Origin: Akebia trifoliata
Taxonomy: Eukaryota > Streptophyta > Magnoliopsida > Ranunculales > Lardizabalaceae
DNA length: 64,000 nucleotides
NCBI GenBank assembly: GCA_017979445.1
Contig: CM030706.1
Coordinates: 21,035,884 to 21,099,883 of the forward strand
Direction of reading: 5' to 3'
Numbering within the stretch: position 1 is the first letter of the stretch; the number at the start of each line of letters is the position of its first letter. Under the pieces are notes generated by a model that did no database searches, was not told where the DNA came from, and saw only the letters and a program-made list of their open reading frames with translations. The translations under genes and the position numbers were made by a program. This document shows positions 46,930-58,200 of the stretch, one piece after another.

Positions 46930-48039
46930 TTTGTATTTTTATATGAATACAATGTCAGAAGGAATGACTCTTCTAACATTGTATAAAATACAATATGTTC
47001 TCATGTGACAATGATGCTTTTGGGGACATAGAATTTAGTACTTGTATTTCCAATGGATCCTCTATGAGACATAGGATGCACAATTTTATTGTAAGAAGGT
47101 GTACATGCGAATCGTAGTGATATAATGCAGTTGTTTTTGTTTTGTGTATCGAATGTGAAGATAAATGATGAGTTTCAATTATGATATGTATACATTGGTA
47201 CTAAATTAAACCTTTTAATACTTACAGGTAATGTGGAAGAGGATGAGGGCGATCGTGATGTCAATATTAGTCAAAGAAAAATTGAAGGTGAGTCACTTTG
47301 ATTGTTTAATAATCACAATATGATTTAAAAGTATTTTACAAATGTATAACTTTTCTTACGTGGAAAGTGAAACGAAAAATTCGAAAAGTTTAGGCATCAC
47401 GACGACCCGGGAGTACCTTAGAGAACGACACGTCAATACGAAGGAAAACATCCCAACGAAAAAAGGTGTCATTTCAAACTCAGGGTACAACGTTGGGCAG
47501 AGTTAAAAGAAATAGACGAAACACCAATAGATAAGTAATTGAGTCGTCGTCAGGTACACAAATATAAACTTCAATTTACTATGCCTTGTTGAATTATGAA
47601 AGCTGGAATCATTCAAATACTCATTGCTTCATATATTAAAGCAATATAACTATCGTCTTTTAATTATAATATTCTTGCCATATTGTGTGTAAATTCAGAT
47701 GTGTTGAGATCTGTATTTTGTAGTAATTTATTGAAGATTACTTTTGGATTTTTAGTAGAGGAGAAGAAAAATTGAAGAATACCCATTTCTTAATACTTGC
47801 TATCAATTAATTGTATCTTAACTATTACTTTCTTTTCTTACAAACTGTGGTTTCTCTAATTTTAGTCATTTGTTCATGTTTTAACCATTGAAAAGAAGAT
47901 TTAGTCATTTGACAAATTCGAAGTTCTCATGTGACATTAGCGGCACTCCATTTACAACCATTTAAAGATAATTTGTTTCACTCATAGACATAGGTATTAT
48001 TACTATACAAAGTGGATTTTGGATCCAATGCTGAAAATC
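46930..48039. other. Downstream of the right PMD copy; basic-exon remnants
   Basis: 47229-47289 and 47340-47560 are the counterparts of the left basic exons. The second has an in-frame TAG where the left copy has Trp. A lone degenerate palindrome unit sits at 46951-46975. 47560-48039 is AT-rich and matches the left arm in inverted orientation. Confidence 0.5.
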
Positions 48040-49060
48040 ATGCGTCTGACATTGAAGAATTTACTTCTGATCTAATGTCAGAAGGTGCCTTCTGAAATTG
48101 AAGAATTTACTTCTGCTCTAATGTCAGAAGGTGCCTTCTGACATTGAAGAATTTACTTCTGATCTAATGTCAGAAGGTGTCTTTTGACATTGTCTATAGT
48201 ACTTTTGATCTAATGTCAGAAGGTGCCTTCTGACATTAAAGAATTTACTTCTAATCTAATGTCAGAAGGTGCCTTCTGACATTGTCTAAAATGCTTTGAT
48301 CTAATGTCAGAAGGCACCTTTGACATTGTTCTATAGTACTTCTGATCTAATGTCAGAAGGTGCCTTCTGACATTGAAGAATTTACTTCTGCTCTAATGTC
48401 AGAAGGTGCCTTCTGACATTGAAGAATTTACTTCTGATCTAATGTCAGAAGGGTCTTTTGACATGTCTTATATTACTTTAATGTCAGAAGGTGCCTTCTG
48501 ACATTAAAGAATTTACTTCTGATCTAATGTCAGAAGGTGCCTTCTGACATTGTCTAAAATGCTTCTGATCTAATGTCAGAAGGCACCTTTTGACATTTTC
48601 TATAGTACTTCTGATATAATGTCAGAAGGTGCCTTCTGACATTAAAGAATTTACTTTTGATCTAATGTCAGAAGGCACCTTCTGATATTGTCTATAATGC
48701 TTCTGATCTAATGTCAAGAGGCACTTTTTGACATTGTCTATAATAGTTCTGATCTAATGTCAGAAGATTTCTTCTGACATTGAAGAATTTACTTCTGATC
48801 TAATGTCAGAAGGCACCTTTTGACATTAGATATACTTCTGATCTAATGTCAGAAGGTGCCTTCTGACATTGAGAATTTACTTCTGATCTAATGTCAGAAG
48901 GTGCCTTCTGACATTGTCTTAATACTTCTGATCTAATGTCAAGAGGCACCTTTTGACATTGTCTATAATATTCTGATCTAATGTCTATATATCTAATGTC
49001 AGAAGGAGCCTTTTGACATTGACTAAAATACTTCGGATCTAATGTCAAAAGGCGACTTAT
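48040..49060. repeat. Palindromic TGTCAGAAGG array, reverse orientation, largest
   Basis: More than twenty units of about 46 bp: TGTCAGAAGG-N2-CCTTCTGACA with spacer TTGAAGAATTTACTTCTGA. Groups of four or five units recur in the same order (about 48065-48340 against 48345-48600), so part of the array grew by block duplication. Partner of 33545-33965 in inverted orientation. Confidence 0.93.
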
Positions 49061-49096
49061 AAACTTTTTAAATTAAAAAATATATATATATATATA

Positions 49097-49448
49097 GTAT
49101 CCCGTTCAATGGCCAACAGTTTGGCAAACGCTTTTTCAAAACCTGGGTTAGAGGTCTGGAATGGGCTGATTTTTAGTGAGGATGATCTCTACGGTGAGGA
49201 GATCATCCTCACAAAAAATCTCATTCCAAAACTTCTAGCCCCAGTTTACAAGTTGAAAAATCGTGAACCGTCCATTTTTTATAAATCATTTTTGATGGGG
49301 TTAGAAATTTTGGAATGGGCTGATTTTTGGTGATGATGATCTCCGCACCGTAGAGATCATCCTCACAAAAAATCAGCCCATTCTAAGACCTCTAACTCAT
49401 GTTTTGAAAAATGTGTTTGCCAAACTGTTGGCCATTGAACGCTACCCA
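49097..49448. mobile_element. Palindromic MITE, close relative of MITE A
   Basis: Shares GGCCAACAGTTTGGCAAACG, the GAATGGGCTGATTTTTAG hairpin and the same outer ends with 39475-39833. Flanked by long TA runs. Confidence 0.85.
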
Positions 49449-49479
49449 TATCTATATATATATATATATATACGTATCG

Positions 49480-50600
49480 AAAGGCTCCTTCATACATTGA
49501 CTAAAATACATGACTTGATAATAACATAAAATAGTGTTATTTGCCAATTGTTAGAACTCACTCATCTTTTTAATTAATAAAGTTATTTTTATAAGTGAAC
49601 TGACTCATCTTGTTTAATTGTTTGATGCAGATTTGTACTATGTGGATGCTCAACTTTACTTTTTATATATAACTATTGTTTATACTTCTACGTGGGAACA
49701 AACATGAGTGGATTCATGCATGTATAGTTGTTTATATTTGCTACAATGTACTTATAATACATTTCTTTTGTATGCTTGACTATAATAATTCTGATCGGCT
49801 AAATATTTGTTATATAGATGTGTTATGTATATACCATTCTGGGTTTGATTATACAGATTAACATGAGTGGATTCATGCACATATACTTGTTTATATTTAC
49901 TACAATGTGCTTATATTACATTTCTTTTGTATGCTTGACTATAATACTTCTGATCGGTTAAATTTGTTATACGGATGTGTTATGTATATACCATTCTGGG
50001 TTCGATTATACAGGTATTATGTTTATCAGGAAAATTTCATATGTCCATATTTAAGAGGAGATGCTGCTGAAATTTTTATAGAATCAAAAGTATTTTATAG
50101 GATTATAGATTATACAATTCAAAAATTATAATTATAAATTTATTATATATATATACATAACATATGATCTAATGTCGAAAGTCTCCTTCGTACATTGACA
50201 AAAATACATGACTTGATAACTACATGAAATTGTGTTATTTGCCACTTGTTAGAACTCACTCATCTTATTAATTAATAAAGTTATTTTTATAAGTGAACTG
50301 ACTCATCTTCTTTAATTGTTTGATGCAGATTTGTACTATGTGGATGCTCAACTTCAATTTGCATATATAACTATTGTTTATACTTCTACGTGAGATCAAA
50401 CATGAGTGGATTCATGCACACATACTTGTTTATATTTACTACAATATGCTTATACTACATTTCCTTTGTATTCTTGAGACCATGGGAGAGAGTTCTTTAG
50501 TGCTTTTGATAATATTTATTAATTGGTACTTTATAATGATTACTGCCTTTAATGAAGAAAAGAAATATGTAACTTTATTTCATATATGACAATATTTTTA
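49480..50600 (+). repeat. About 0.67-kb tandem duplication with ORF remnants
   Basis: 49490-49780 (CATACATTGACTAAAATACA, GATGCAGATTTGTACTATG) repeats at 50190-50460. A smaller internal repeat of about 180 bp links 49705-49860 to 49862-50015 (GAGTGGATTCATGCA, TATACCATTCTGGGTT). The ORF pieces match 31583-31795 of the left arm. No family is recognised. Confidence 0.6.
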
Positions 50601-50664
50601 GGTATCTTTTGAAATGGGAAACATTCTTTGCATATACCTTTGGGATTACAGGCATATATATATA

Positions 50665-51056
50665 GGGTCAAGTTCAAGGGCCATGTGAGAAAACTTTCGT
50701 TTTTCAAAATAAGGGTTAGAGGTTTTGGATTGAGCTGATTTTTTGCAAGGATGGTCACTATGATGAGAAGATCATCCTCACAAAAAATCAGCTCAATCAG
50801 AAACTTCTAAATCCATCAAAAGTGATTTACAAATTAGTGATAAAAATTGATAAAAAATCGACGGTCCACATTCAAAATCACTTTTAATGGGGTTAGAAGT
50901 TTCAGATTGGGCTGGTTTTTTTTGGATGATCTTCCCATCATAGAGATCATCCTCACAAAAAATCAGCTCAATCCAAAATTTCTAACCCATATTTTAAAAT
51001 TTTATTTACCGTCGAAGTTTTCTCACATGTTTTCTCACATGGCCCTGAACCTGACC
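50665..51056. mobile_element. Palindromic MITE, diverged subfamily
   Basis: The ends GGGTCAAGTTCAAGGGCCAT and their complement near 51035-51056 flank hairpins around GATTGAGCTGATTTTTTG. Bordered by TA runs. Related to 32010-32250. Confidence 0.8.
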
Positions 51057-52543
51057 ATATATATATATATATTCATGTGGCATATTCACTTACACAATTT
51101 TAAATTGTACAAGGATTCAACCTGGTTTGAAAGAAAGATTATTTTTTAAAGACTCTAAACTAATGTAACATTAGTTTTATGTTATGCATCATCTTTAAGT
51201 AACTTATCTTCAAGTTAATCCAAATAAAATAAAAAGAAAGGAACTCATGTCTCTTTTTCAAATTTGACATAAAAAGTTTGCAGTTGACAAATTTTTTCCC
51301 AAAAATATTGAAAAACCTTCCAAATAAATTTGTAATTATTTTCTTCAATATTTATAGACTACTACAACGCATAGATAGAAGGAGAGTTATGAGACTGAAT
51401 GTTTAGAGTTATTCAATATTTAAATATACACCAACTTTCCTTACTAACGAGTTGGACCCAAATTGTCCCACAAGTTCTTAGAAATTCTCAAATAGCCTAT
51501 GGGCAACCCCACATAAGTTGATGGAAAACACAATTAATTTTTTGTAATATCTAATACCATCTTAAATTTTTCATGGAATGTCATACTTTTGCCACTGAAA
51601 ATCAACAATTGATCTATCGGGTAGGCATTGAACAAAATGAAGATGAATAGTTTACCCCTCTTTACTATCCAATATATAATAAGACACGTGTACATTTTTC
51701 AAGATAAAATGCATAATAATATATTAATTGGTCTAACCAGTCCTTTAAATGGACTTAACAAGGGACTATTTTGACCATCTATTACAAATCTTAAAACAAG
51801 TATGTGTAGATTAATATACATATAAAAAATTGTTATAATGATAACTACAACAGTACCCCTCATTCCGCTTCACGTTGTATTGGTAACTTGGGTAATAGAT
51901 TATATGATCAAAGAATAACCTTTAAAATGCACCTATATATCCCTGGTCTCCTTGGCTCTTGCCTTAGAAAATAAAATAAATGGTCATATTTGCTTTTGGA
52001 ATTTGCCATTACAATAAATAACGCGAGTCATATAAATTGCGTTAATGTTTGCATTTAAACTTGAAGATATACAAAGTATTTCACTAGAAGCTATAAAAGA
52101 TTTGTATACCAAAGAGACTAAAAAATTTCTCGAAATGTACAAAGGGATCTTATATGAGAAATGATCATCTTTCTATTGTACCTGAGATGTTTATATAAAT
52201 CACTTTTATATAAAAAATAATTTTTTTAAATGTATTTAGAAAGATACTTGTTACCTTTTTTCAGGCATGGACTACATGTTCCAATTTTATCAAAAATTTA
52301 CAAATTTCAATTACCTAAACCAATGTGTCATAGATGTCAACTCAAGTCATTCACTCAGATTACACAGATCGTTGACAATACTTTTTTCCTGAGATTTATA
52401 AAATAATCAATGTGTCACTGATGTCAAGTCAAGTAATTCACTCATTAGATTTACACATCTTTCCAAAATTTAATTTCTTGAAATTTACAAAAGATCAATG
52501 TGTCACCAAATATCAAGTAGTAAGTCATTCAATCACTTAGATT
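51057..52543. other. Outer right arm; no gene seen
   Basis: AT-rich. About 51075-51230 is the inverted counterpart of about 31050-31215. About 52320-52543 carries repeats of AATGTGTCA...GATGTCAAGTCAAG and CAGATTTACA, matching 30540-30900 inverted. It stops at the gap. Confidence 0.5.
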
Positions 52544-52643
52544 NNNNNNNNNNNNNNNNNNNNNNNNNNNNNNNNNNNNNNNNNNNNNNNNNNNNNNNNN
52601 NNNNNNNNNNNNNNNNNNNNNNNNNNNNNNNNNNNNNNNNNNN
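52544..52643. other. Assembly gap, exactly 100 N
   Basis: 100 consecutive N, the conventional placeholder for a scaffold join of unknown size. Sequence on the two sides may not be adjacent, and may not come from the same haplotype. Confidence 0.99.
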
Positions 52644-53578
52644 ATTTTCGGATATATATATATATTATAATGTCAAATTATCTCTTTTGGATATCCTTTA
52701 TTACCAAGAGTAGTGAAAGAGGATGGAGGTTATATATATAAAAGAATGATAAAGACAAATAGAAAGGAAAATCTTTCAATCCCCATATGTCCGGTCCAAA
52801 ACTTTTTACACCATTTCCTTGACCCTAGTTACCACCAAATTTTCCTAGGGATTACTTTCTGAGAAGATTCTATTGGAAGATTTGGTTAGTTTTGTTGATT
52901 CTATTTCCTGGAGTCTGAAGGTGGCCTTTTTTTGGTGACTTGCACTTGTGGTAAACAAGAGGATGATTTTGGTAAGGTTGCATACATGATAATAATGTTA
53001 TTTTGTGAATGCACGTGCACTTTTTCTTTTATGTTTTTTCTTGCTAAATGTTATCAAAGATTTACTACGTGCCTACTTTAGTACTTGGTGAGCTGAGCAA
53101 AATGATGAGGAAACAATTAATATAAAACCACTATTACAAATTGCTCTTTGATATTTGGATTCTGCCGTAGTTATAAAAAAACTTGTCTAAACGTTAATGT
53201 TAATCAAAATCAGGGTAGTCAAGGATCTTCGTTGAACAATAAAGAGAACATTAGGTTAGGTTTTGGATCTGAGAGAGATTGTTTTTTCTTAATCTTGGGC
53301 AAAGGTTTAAAATATCTTATCGATTGAATGCTTCGGTTAATAAAAAATCCAATACGGTATTGGTTGATACATTTGATACAAACAGATACATTCTGATACA
53401 TTCAATGTTTTGTATTCATCTTGGCCAATACCTATTCATATCAACTGATACAGTCCAATATTTAAAACCATGATCTTGAGCAACGGTAAAATTGTTATTT
53501 ATCAGCCAATTCTCCACACACACACACACACACGAATGGACAAAATGTATTGATGTAGTGGTGGTTTGTCTCACGTAG

Positions 53579-53734
53579 TATGAAGCTTTTTGTTGCTCAG
53601 TCGTACAGTAAAAACATGTGCCTTTATGCCGAAAGGATTGGAGCTATCAATGTTGTATGCTCATTTTCAGATGCAGCAGCAAGGCAAGTACCTAAACCCA
53701 ATGCAATCTTGGTTAGAGATTATTGTTTTGACAG
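53579..53734 (+). pseudogene. Aspartate aminotransferase exon fragment (copy 2)
   Basis: Same 156-bp exon as 2346-2501. It differs at a few codons and reads SFSDAAAR where copy 1 reads SFSDVATR. The PLP lysine of SYSKN is kept, and the Gly-to-Cys change after KNM is shared by both copies. Confidence 0.65.
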
Positions 53735-55756
53735 GTACATCTTAGTATAAACATACTTTTTTTGTATACTTTTATTTGATTGTCTTTATCTAGTTGTGTA
53801 AAAATCGTACAATAGTGTCCAAGGGTGGTTTTTTGAGTTACTTCGTCTCTAGCAACTTGTGCCATGTCCAACACCAATACACGTACCTGTGTTCAAGTTG
53901 GTGTATCATTTCTAACTTTTTCAATGTACTACTCAGCTAGCCATGCGTGCAAAAAGGGAACCATATTATTACAACTTACGTAGTTAGTTGTTTTTGTGAG
54001 TTGGAGACGATCACATTGCTCATAGAAGTTTTTCTTTAAGAGGATTTGATTTAAATTTTAAAATGAGTTTATTGGTTTGCTTGAAATTGGGGTTCTTTCC
54101 TGCTACTCCAATCCTCTCAAGCAATATTGAAATTAGTACTTATTTATATGGCTTTTTGTGCCTATGATCTTTAGTTGGCATCATATATATTTCTATCAAA
54201 CTGAATTCATGGAAAATTTAGTCGGTTCTTTTTTGACTTTAGAGGCTTTTTTCTACTTCCGTGTTTTGTGGTTCTTTCTAGTTCAATTGGACAATCTAAT
54301 GATGTTTAAATCTCTATGCGTGTATGGGAATTGCATCTTTGGCAGTATTCAGTGGATTCTTATAGAAGAGGGTGAGTTCACCAATAAAACCAACTACATT
54401 TTTCTTTATGCAACCCACATATGTTGTCTATCATCTACTTTTATATAAGACTCTGCTTTAGCTTCAAACACTTGGGTTACTTTAAACTATTGTGGAATGA
54501 AGGGCCTTATGGTATCTGGGTGGGTATATGTTGATGACATTGTCAATGGTCAATAGAACTAGACTTCCATCACATAGGTTGGTTTCTTATATTCAAGAGT
54601 GAAAACTGCTCAAAGAGGGGGAACAAAAACATGAGTCTTTTCCATCGCATTACCAATGGTAGGAAGCATGCGAACCATACTTTCAAGATTGTTTTGAATG
54701 GGCTTTTCATGGAAGACAATTAGTATTTGAGGAAAATAATGGTTGGTTTTCATAAGAATTACACATTACTCTCAGACCTACTCTTGATGGCATTGTTAAT
54801 TTGCCATTAGTGGTGTGCTATAAGGTAAAATGAAGGAGGTCTTGGACTTGATGATTTCCCCATTTGAAGGAGCCTTTGGGGAAGGGTGACAGATTCTCGA
54901 TGGGTGTATGATAATAATGGGTGTAATGATTTCATAACTAGCCAAGGGTATTAGTGATGTGCTATCAAGTATAATGGATGAGGCCCAGGACTCCTTGATT
55001 TCCCCATTCGAAGGGGCCTTTGGGAAGCGGTGACAGATTCTTGGTGGCTTTCAAATAAGAAATGAGTGTATTGATTTCATAACTCACCAAGGGGAGCCAA
55101 TGATTCTATGTAAAAAAAACATGGAAAAGGCACACGATGTCAATAGTCCTTCCTAGCTTATATGATAGGTAGACTGGATGTTGATGTTAAGTGGAGCAAA
55201 TGAATTGAGGTTTGCATTCATTTTGATTTTGGAATGGGTCCTTGACTGGTTGCTTCATTAGGTATACGAGCTCACCATTTTCTCAGCACTCCTTGAGTTT
55301 GTAATGAAGTTGGTTGGATACCCATTCTTGCTTTGTAATCATTGACTTGTTCCTTGGAAATTTGGATGCATAAAAATCTGTTTGGCCTCCACAGTTTAAA
55401 GGTTATCCCTTTGGTTTGAGATAATAAGATAATTCATAATTTAAATATATATTTGCTTGTTCTTTCCTGTCCTTTAAAGTAGAGCAGAAAGTTATATTTC
55501 TTTGTCTCCCTGATTCCCCCCCCCCCCCCCCCCCCCCCCCCCTCTATTTTGTCAATGAGTCTGAGTGGTGTATTTTAAACAGAAGTGCATTAGTTTATCT
55601 GTTCTTGTCAAATAAATTGAACTTCAGGTTAGCACACATAATTAATTCATGACATTGAAGGAGTATCTACTTATTTGTTTTGTATGTGATACTCTATTTA
55701 TCTATATAATTTTTGGTTGTTTAACTGTTTTTAATGGTTTATCTAACTGCTCTCAG
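53735..55756. other. No gene recognised (copy 2)
   Basis: Counterpart of 2502-4508. It contains a C27 run at 55516-55542 where copy 1 has C15, and an identical 96-codon aromatic-rich ORF at 54158-54448. Confidence 0.5.
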
Positions 55757-57100
55757 TGTGGACATTGATGGCTCCTTTGGGGATTCAGATGGCATCAAAG
55801 AAATAGGCTCTCGAAAATGGTACATAGCTTCTTTTTCTTTGGCTGCTTAGTTAAAAAAGGAACACAATTCTAGGATTGCTGGCTCTAGTTGCTTCATGCT
55901 TTATATGCAAATACAAATTGCAGTTTTTGGGATTTTAGAATCTTTACCTTCATGATTTATGTGGAATGTCCGTCTTAGGGTGAGTTCTGAAACATGTATC
56001 TAGCTCCAAAGCATGCAGAGATAAAATGCGAAGGGATAGGCTTAATGAAAGGCATGCTCACTCTAGCTTTTTCATTGTCTTTACTCATCTACTCTGTCTC
56101 CCTATCTCTGTCTCATATATTCTTTGGCATTATCACAAGGTTTATTGACTTGGCTTCCATCCTTGAGCCTGGAAGGCCACCCAAAACAGACAAGGCTGCT
56201 ATACACTGACTGATGTTGTTCGCATGGTTACCCAGTTATGGAGTGAAGCCCTGAAGCTAAAGGAATCAAATGAGGATCTCCAGGAGAAGATTAAAGAATT
56301 GAAGGTGGGGCCCATGTTTCGCTTAGTTATTCTGTACCCCTCTTCCGTTGTTTCTTTTACTCTGTATTTGTTAAACTTGATAAATATACCATTTGACTTG
56401 CCCGAGTCAATTCGGTAAACAATCATGTGATCATAGATTTTCCCATGACTTGGTTGTGACTTGTCTTCGACCCTATTTTCACCTGACTCGGCCTTAACAT
56501 GCCATGATTTAGCCTGACCCAGGCATGAATCCATCCTAACACTGTAATGACTTGGCCTTCATCTTGTTTTTGATTCATGTTGACTTTGATTCGGATCGTC
56601 CTGTTTGTCCTTGTTCTTTTTATATTAACATTGGACGATCTGGATTGTCACCGAGGTTTAGAAACATGTATTAGATGAGACTAATATATTGGTATGAGTT
56701 TGCTGGTTTTTTAAATAAAGATCATCTTTATATGTACGGGTATTAAAAATATCTCGTTCCAATTTTCATGTTTCTCCAAGAAAATTGGATTGCTTGTTAT
56801 TATTATTTCTTGATGGGTATCATCTATAAAATTTTTCCGTTGTTAAAAACATACGCACCCTTTGTGTAGGCCGAGAAAAATGAGCTTCGTGATGAGAAGC
56901 AGAGGCTGAAGGCAGATAAAGAGAAGCTGGAACAGCAAGTAAAAGCAATAAGCGCCCAACCTAGCTTCCTGCCTCACCCTTTAGCAATCCCAGCAGCTTT
57001 TGCTAGCATAAACCAAGTAGTTGGAAACAAGATGATGCCTTTCAATGGTTACCGACATGCAAACCAACCTATGGTTTACATGCCTCCTACCATAGGTTGG
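55757..57100 (+). pseudogene. ILR3-like bHLH transcription factor remnant (copy 2)
   Basis: Exons A 55757-55819, B 55979-56051, C 56140-56304, D from 56870. It shares with copy 1 the frame break in exon B, the GC donor and the Glu-to-Asp change in the basic region. Its own lesion is a 2-bp insertion in exon C (ATACACTGAC, about 56201-56210), which gives a stop right after TDKAAI. Exon D, in contrast, is in frame past the zipper (FNGYRHANQPMVYMPP), where copy 1 has lost 5 bp. Exon A reads DSDG, closer to the family than DSYG of copy 1. Confidence 0.85.
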
Positions 57101-57686
57101 TTTCTTATATTCAATGATGTTTGGATTATCAGTTATTCAATTTCATCAGTGGCAGGTGAAATTATAATATTCATAGTACAGTTCTAATATTTATAGATCA
57201 AATGTGCTTTTATTTCTCATTTTTGTCGATGTATATATTTTTTATAAATATTAATTATCCCTCTATAATATTGCTTAGTTTGACATGCCGGGTTCTTATT
57301 CATCACCTTTATCACTCATTTGAAGTTTCATCGTTTTATGCTTGTTCATTTCTTTTACTTGATGTGTCATTTCCTTTATATTGGAATGATGACTCAAATT
57401 TTATTTTTTCATTATTATTGCTAGAATATTTTCGTAAAGGTTATGAATTCTTAGTGTTGTAGCTTCTATTATAGATTTGTTTATAGTCAAGCAGTGTCAA
57501 ATCATTTTCTCATAAACCACTTCCAGATTGCTACTCTAGCTTAGGCGAATTGAATTGAATTTTTAGTAGATTTTGGTGGCAGTGGCAGGTTATGTGTGTG
57601 TTGCTTATTGTATATTTATTTTTAATGTATGTAGGTTGATGACATGGGTTAAATGTCATATATATATTTTACAAAAAAAAAAAAGT

Positions 57687-58200
57687 AACCTATTGCAGCG
57701 GATATTAATATCCGCCGCTATATGGGTTTTTTTTTTTTAAATGATCTATTGCAGCGGATAGAACTATCTGCCGCAATAATTGTTATATTATTTTTTTTTA
57801 AATTGACCTATTGCAGCGGATATTAACATCCGCCGCTATATGGGTTATTTTTTTTTTTTTTTAAGTGATCTATTGCAGCGGATAGAAATATCCGCCGTTA
57901 TAATTGTTATATTTTATTTTTTTTAAATTGACCTATTGCAGGCGGATATTAATATCCGCTGCTATATGTATTATATTCTATTCGTGAAAAAATTAGTTTA
58001 TTGCAGCGGATATTAATATCCGCCGCTAAATGTATAACCTGCAACAGCGGAACAAGTTATCCGCTACTATAGTTAGCGATGGAGGAATCAATGACGGATC
58101 TTTGGTTCCGTTGCTCATCACCGCAATAGCTTTTACCAGCGGAAAAATTACCTTGTAGTGGCGGAAAAATCCGCCGCTGTAGATCAAAAATGTTGTAGTG
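57687..58200. mobile_element. CACTA-like element end with palindromic subterminal repeats (copy 2)
   Basis: Same array and TTGTAGTG terminus as 6436-6955. T-run lengths and a few substitutions differ. One unit has an extra G (GCAGGCGGATATT). Confidence 0.6.

Larger units (their letters stand above)
44800..52543 (+). repeat. Giant inverted duplication, right arm
   Basis: Counterpart of 30540-37345 in inverted orientation. The inner edge is recognisable at TACTTCTTGAGCAACA (left complement near 37340). The arm runs into the 100-N gap at 52544. It is longer than the left arm because of a bigger palindromic array, two MITE insertions and a tandem duplication. Confidence 0.8.

Noticed and set aside
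33545..49060. CRISPR-like repeat/spacer arrays
   Set aside because: Units are self-palindromic, the spacers are themselves repeated, and the setting is a plant genome with spliced genes. This is a transposon-type tandem repeat.
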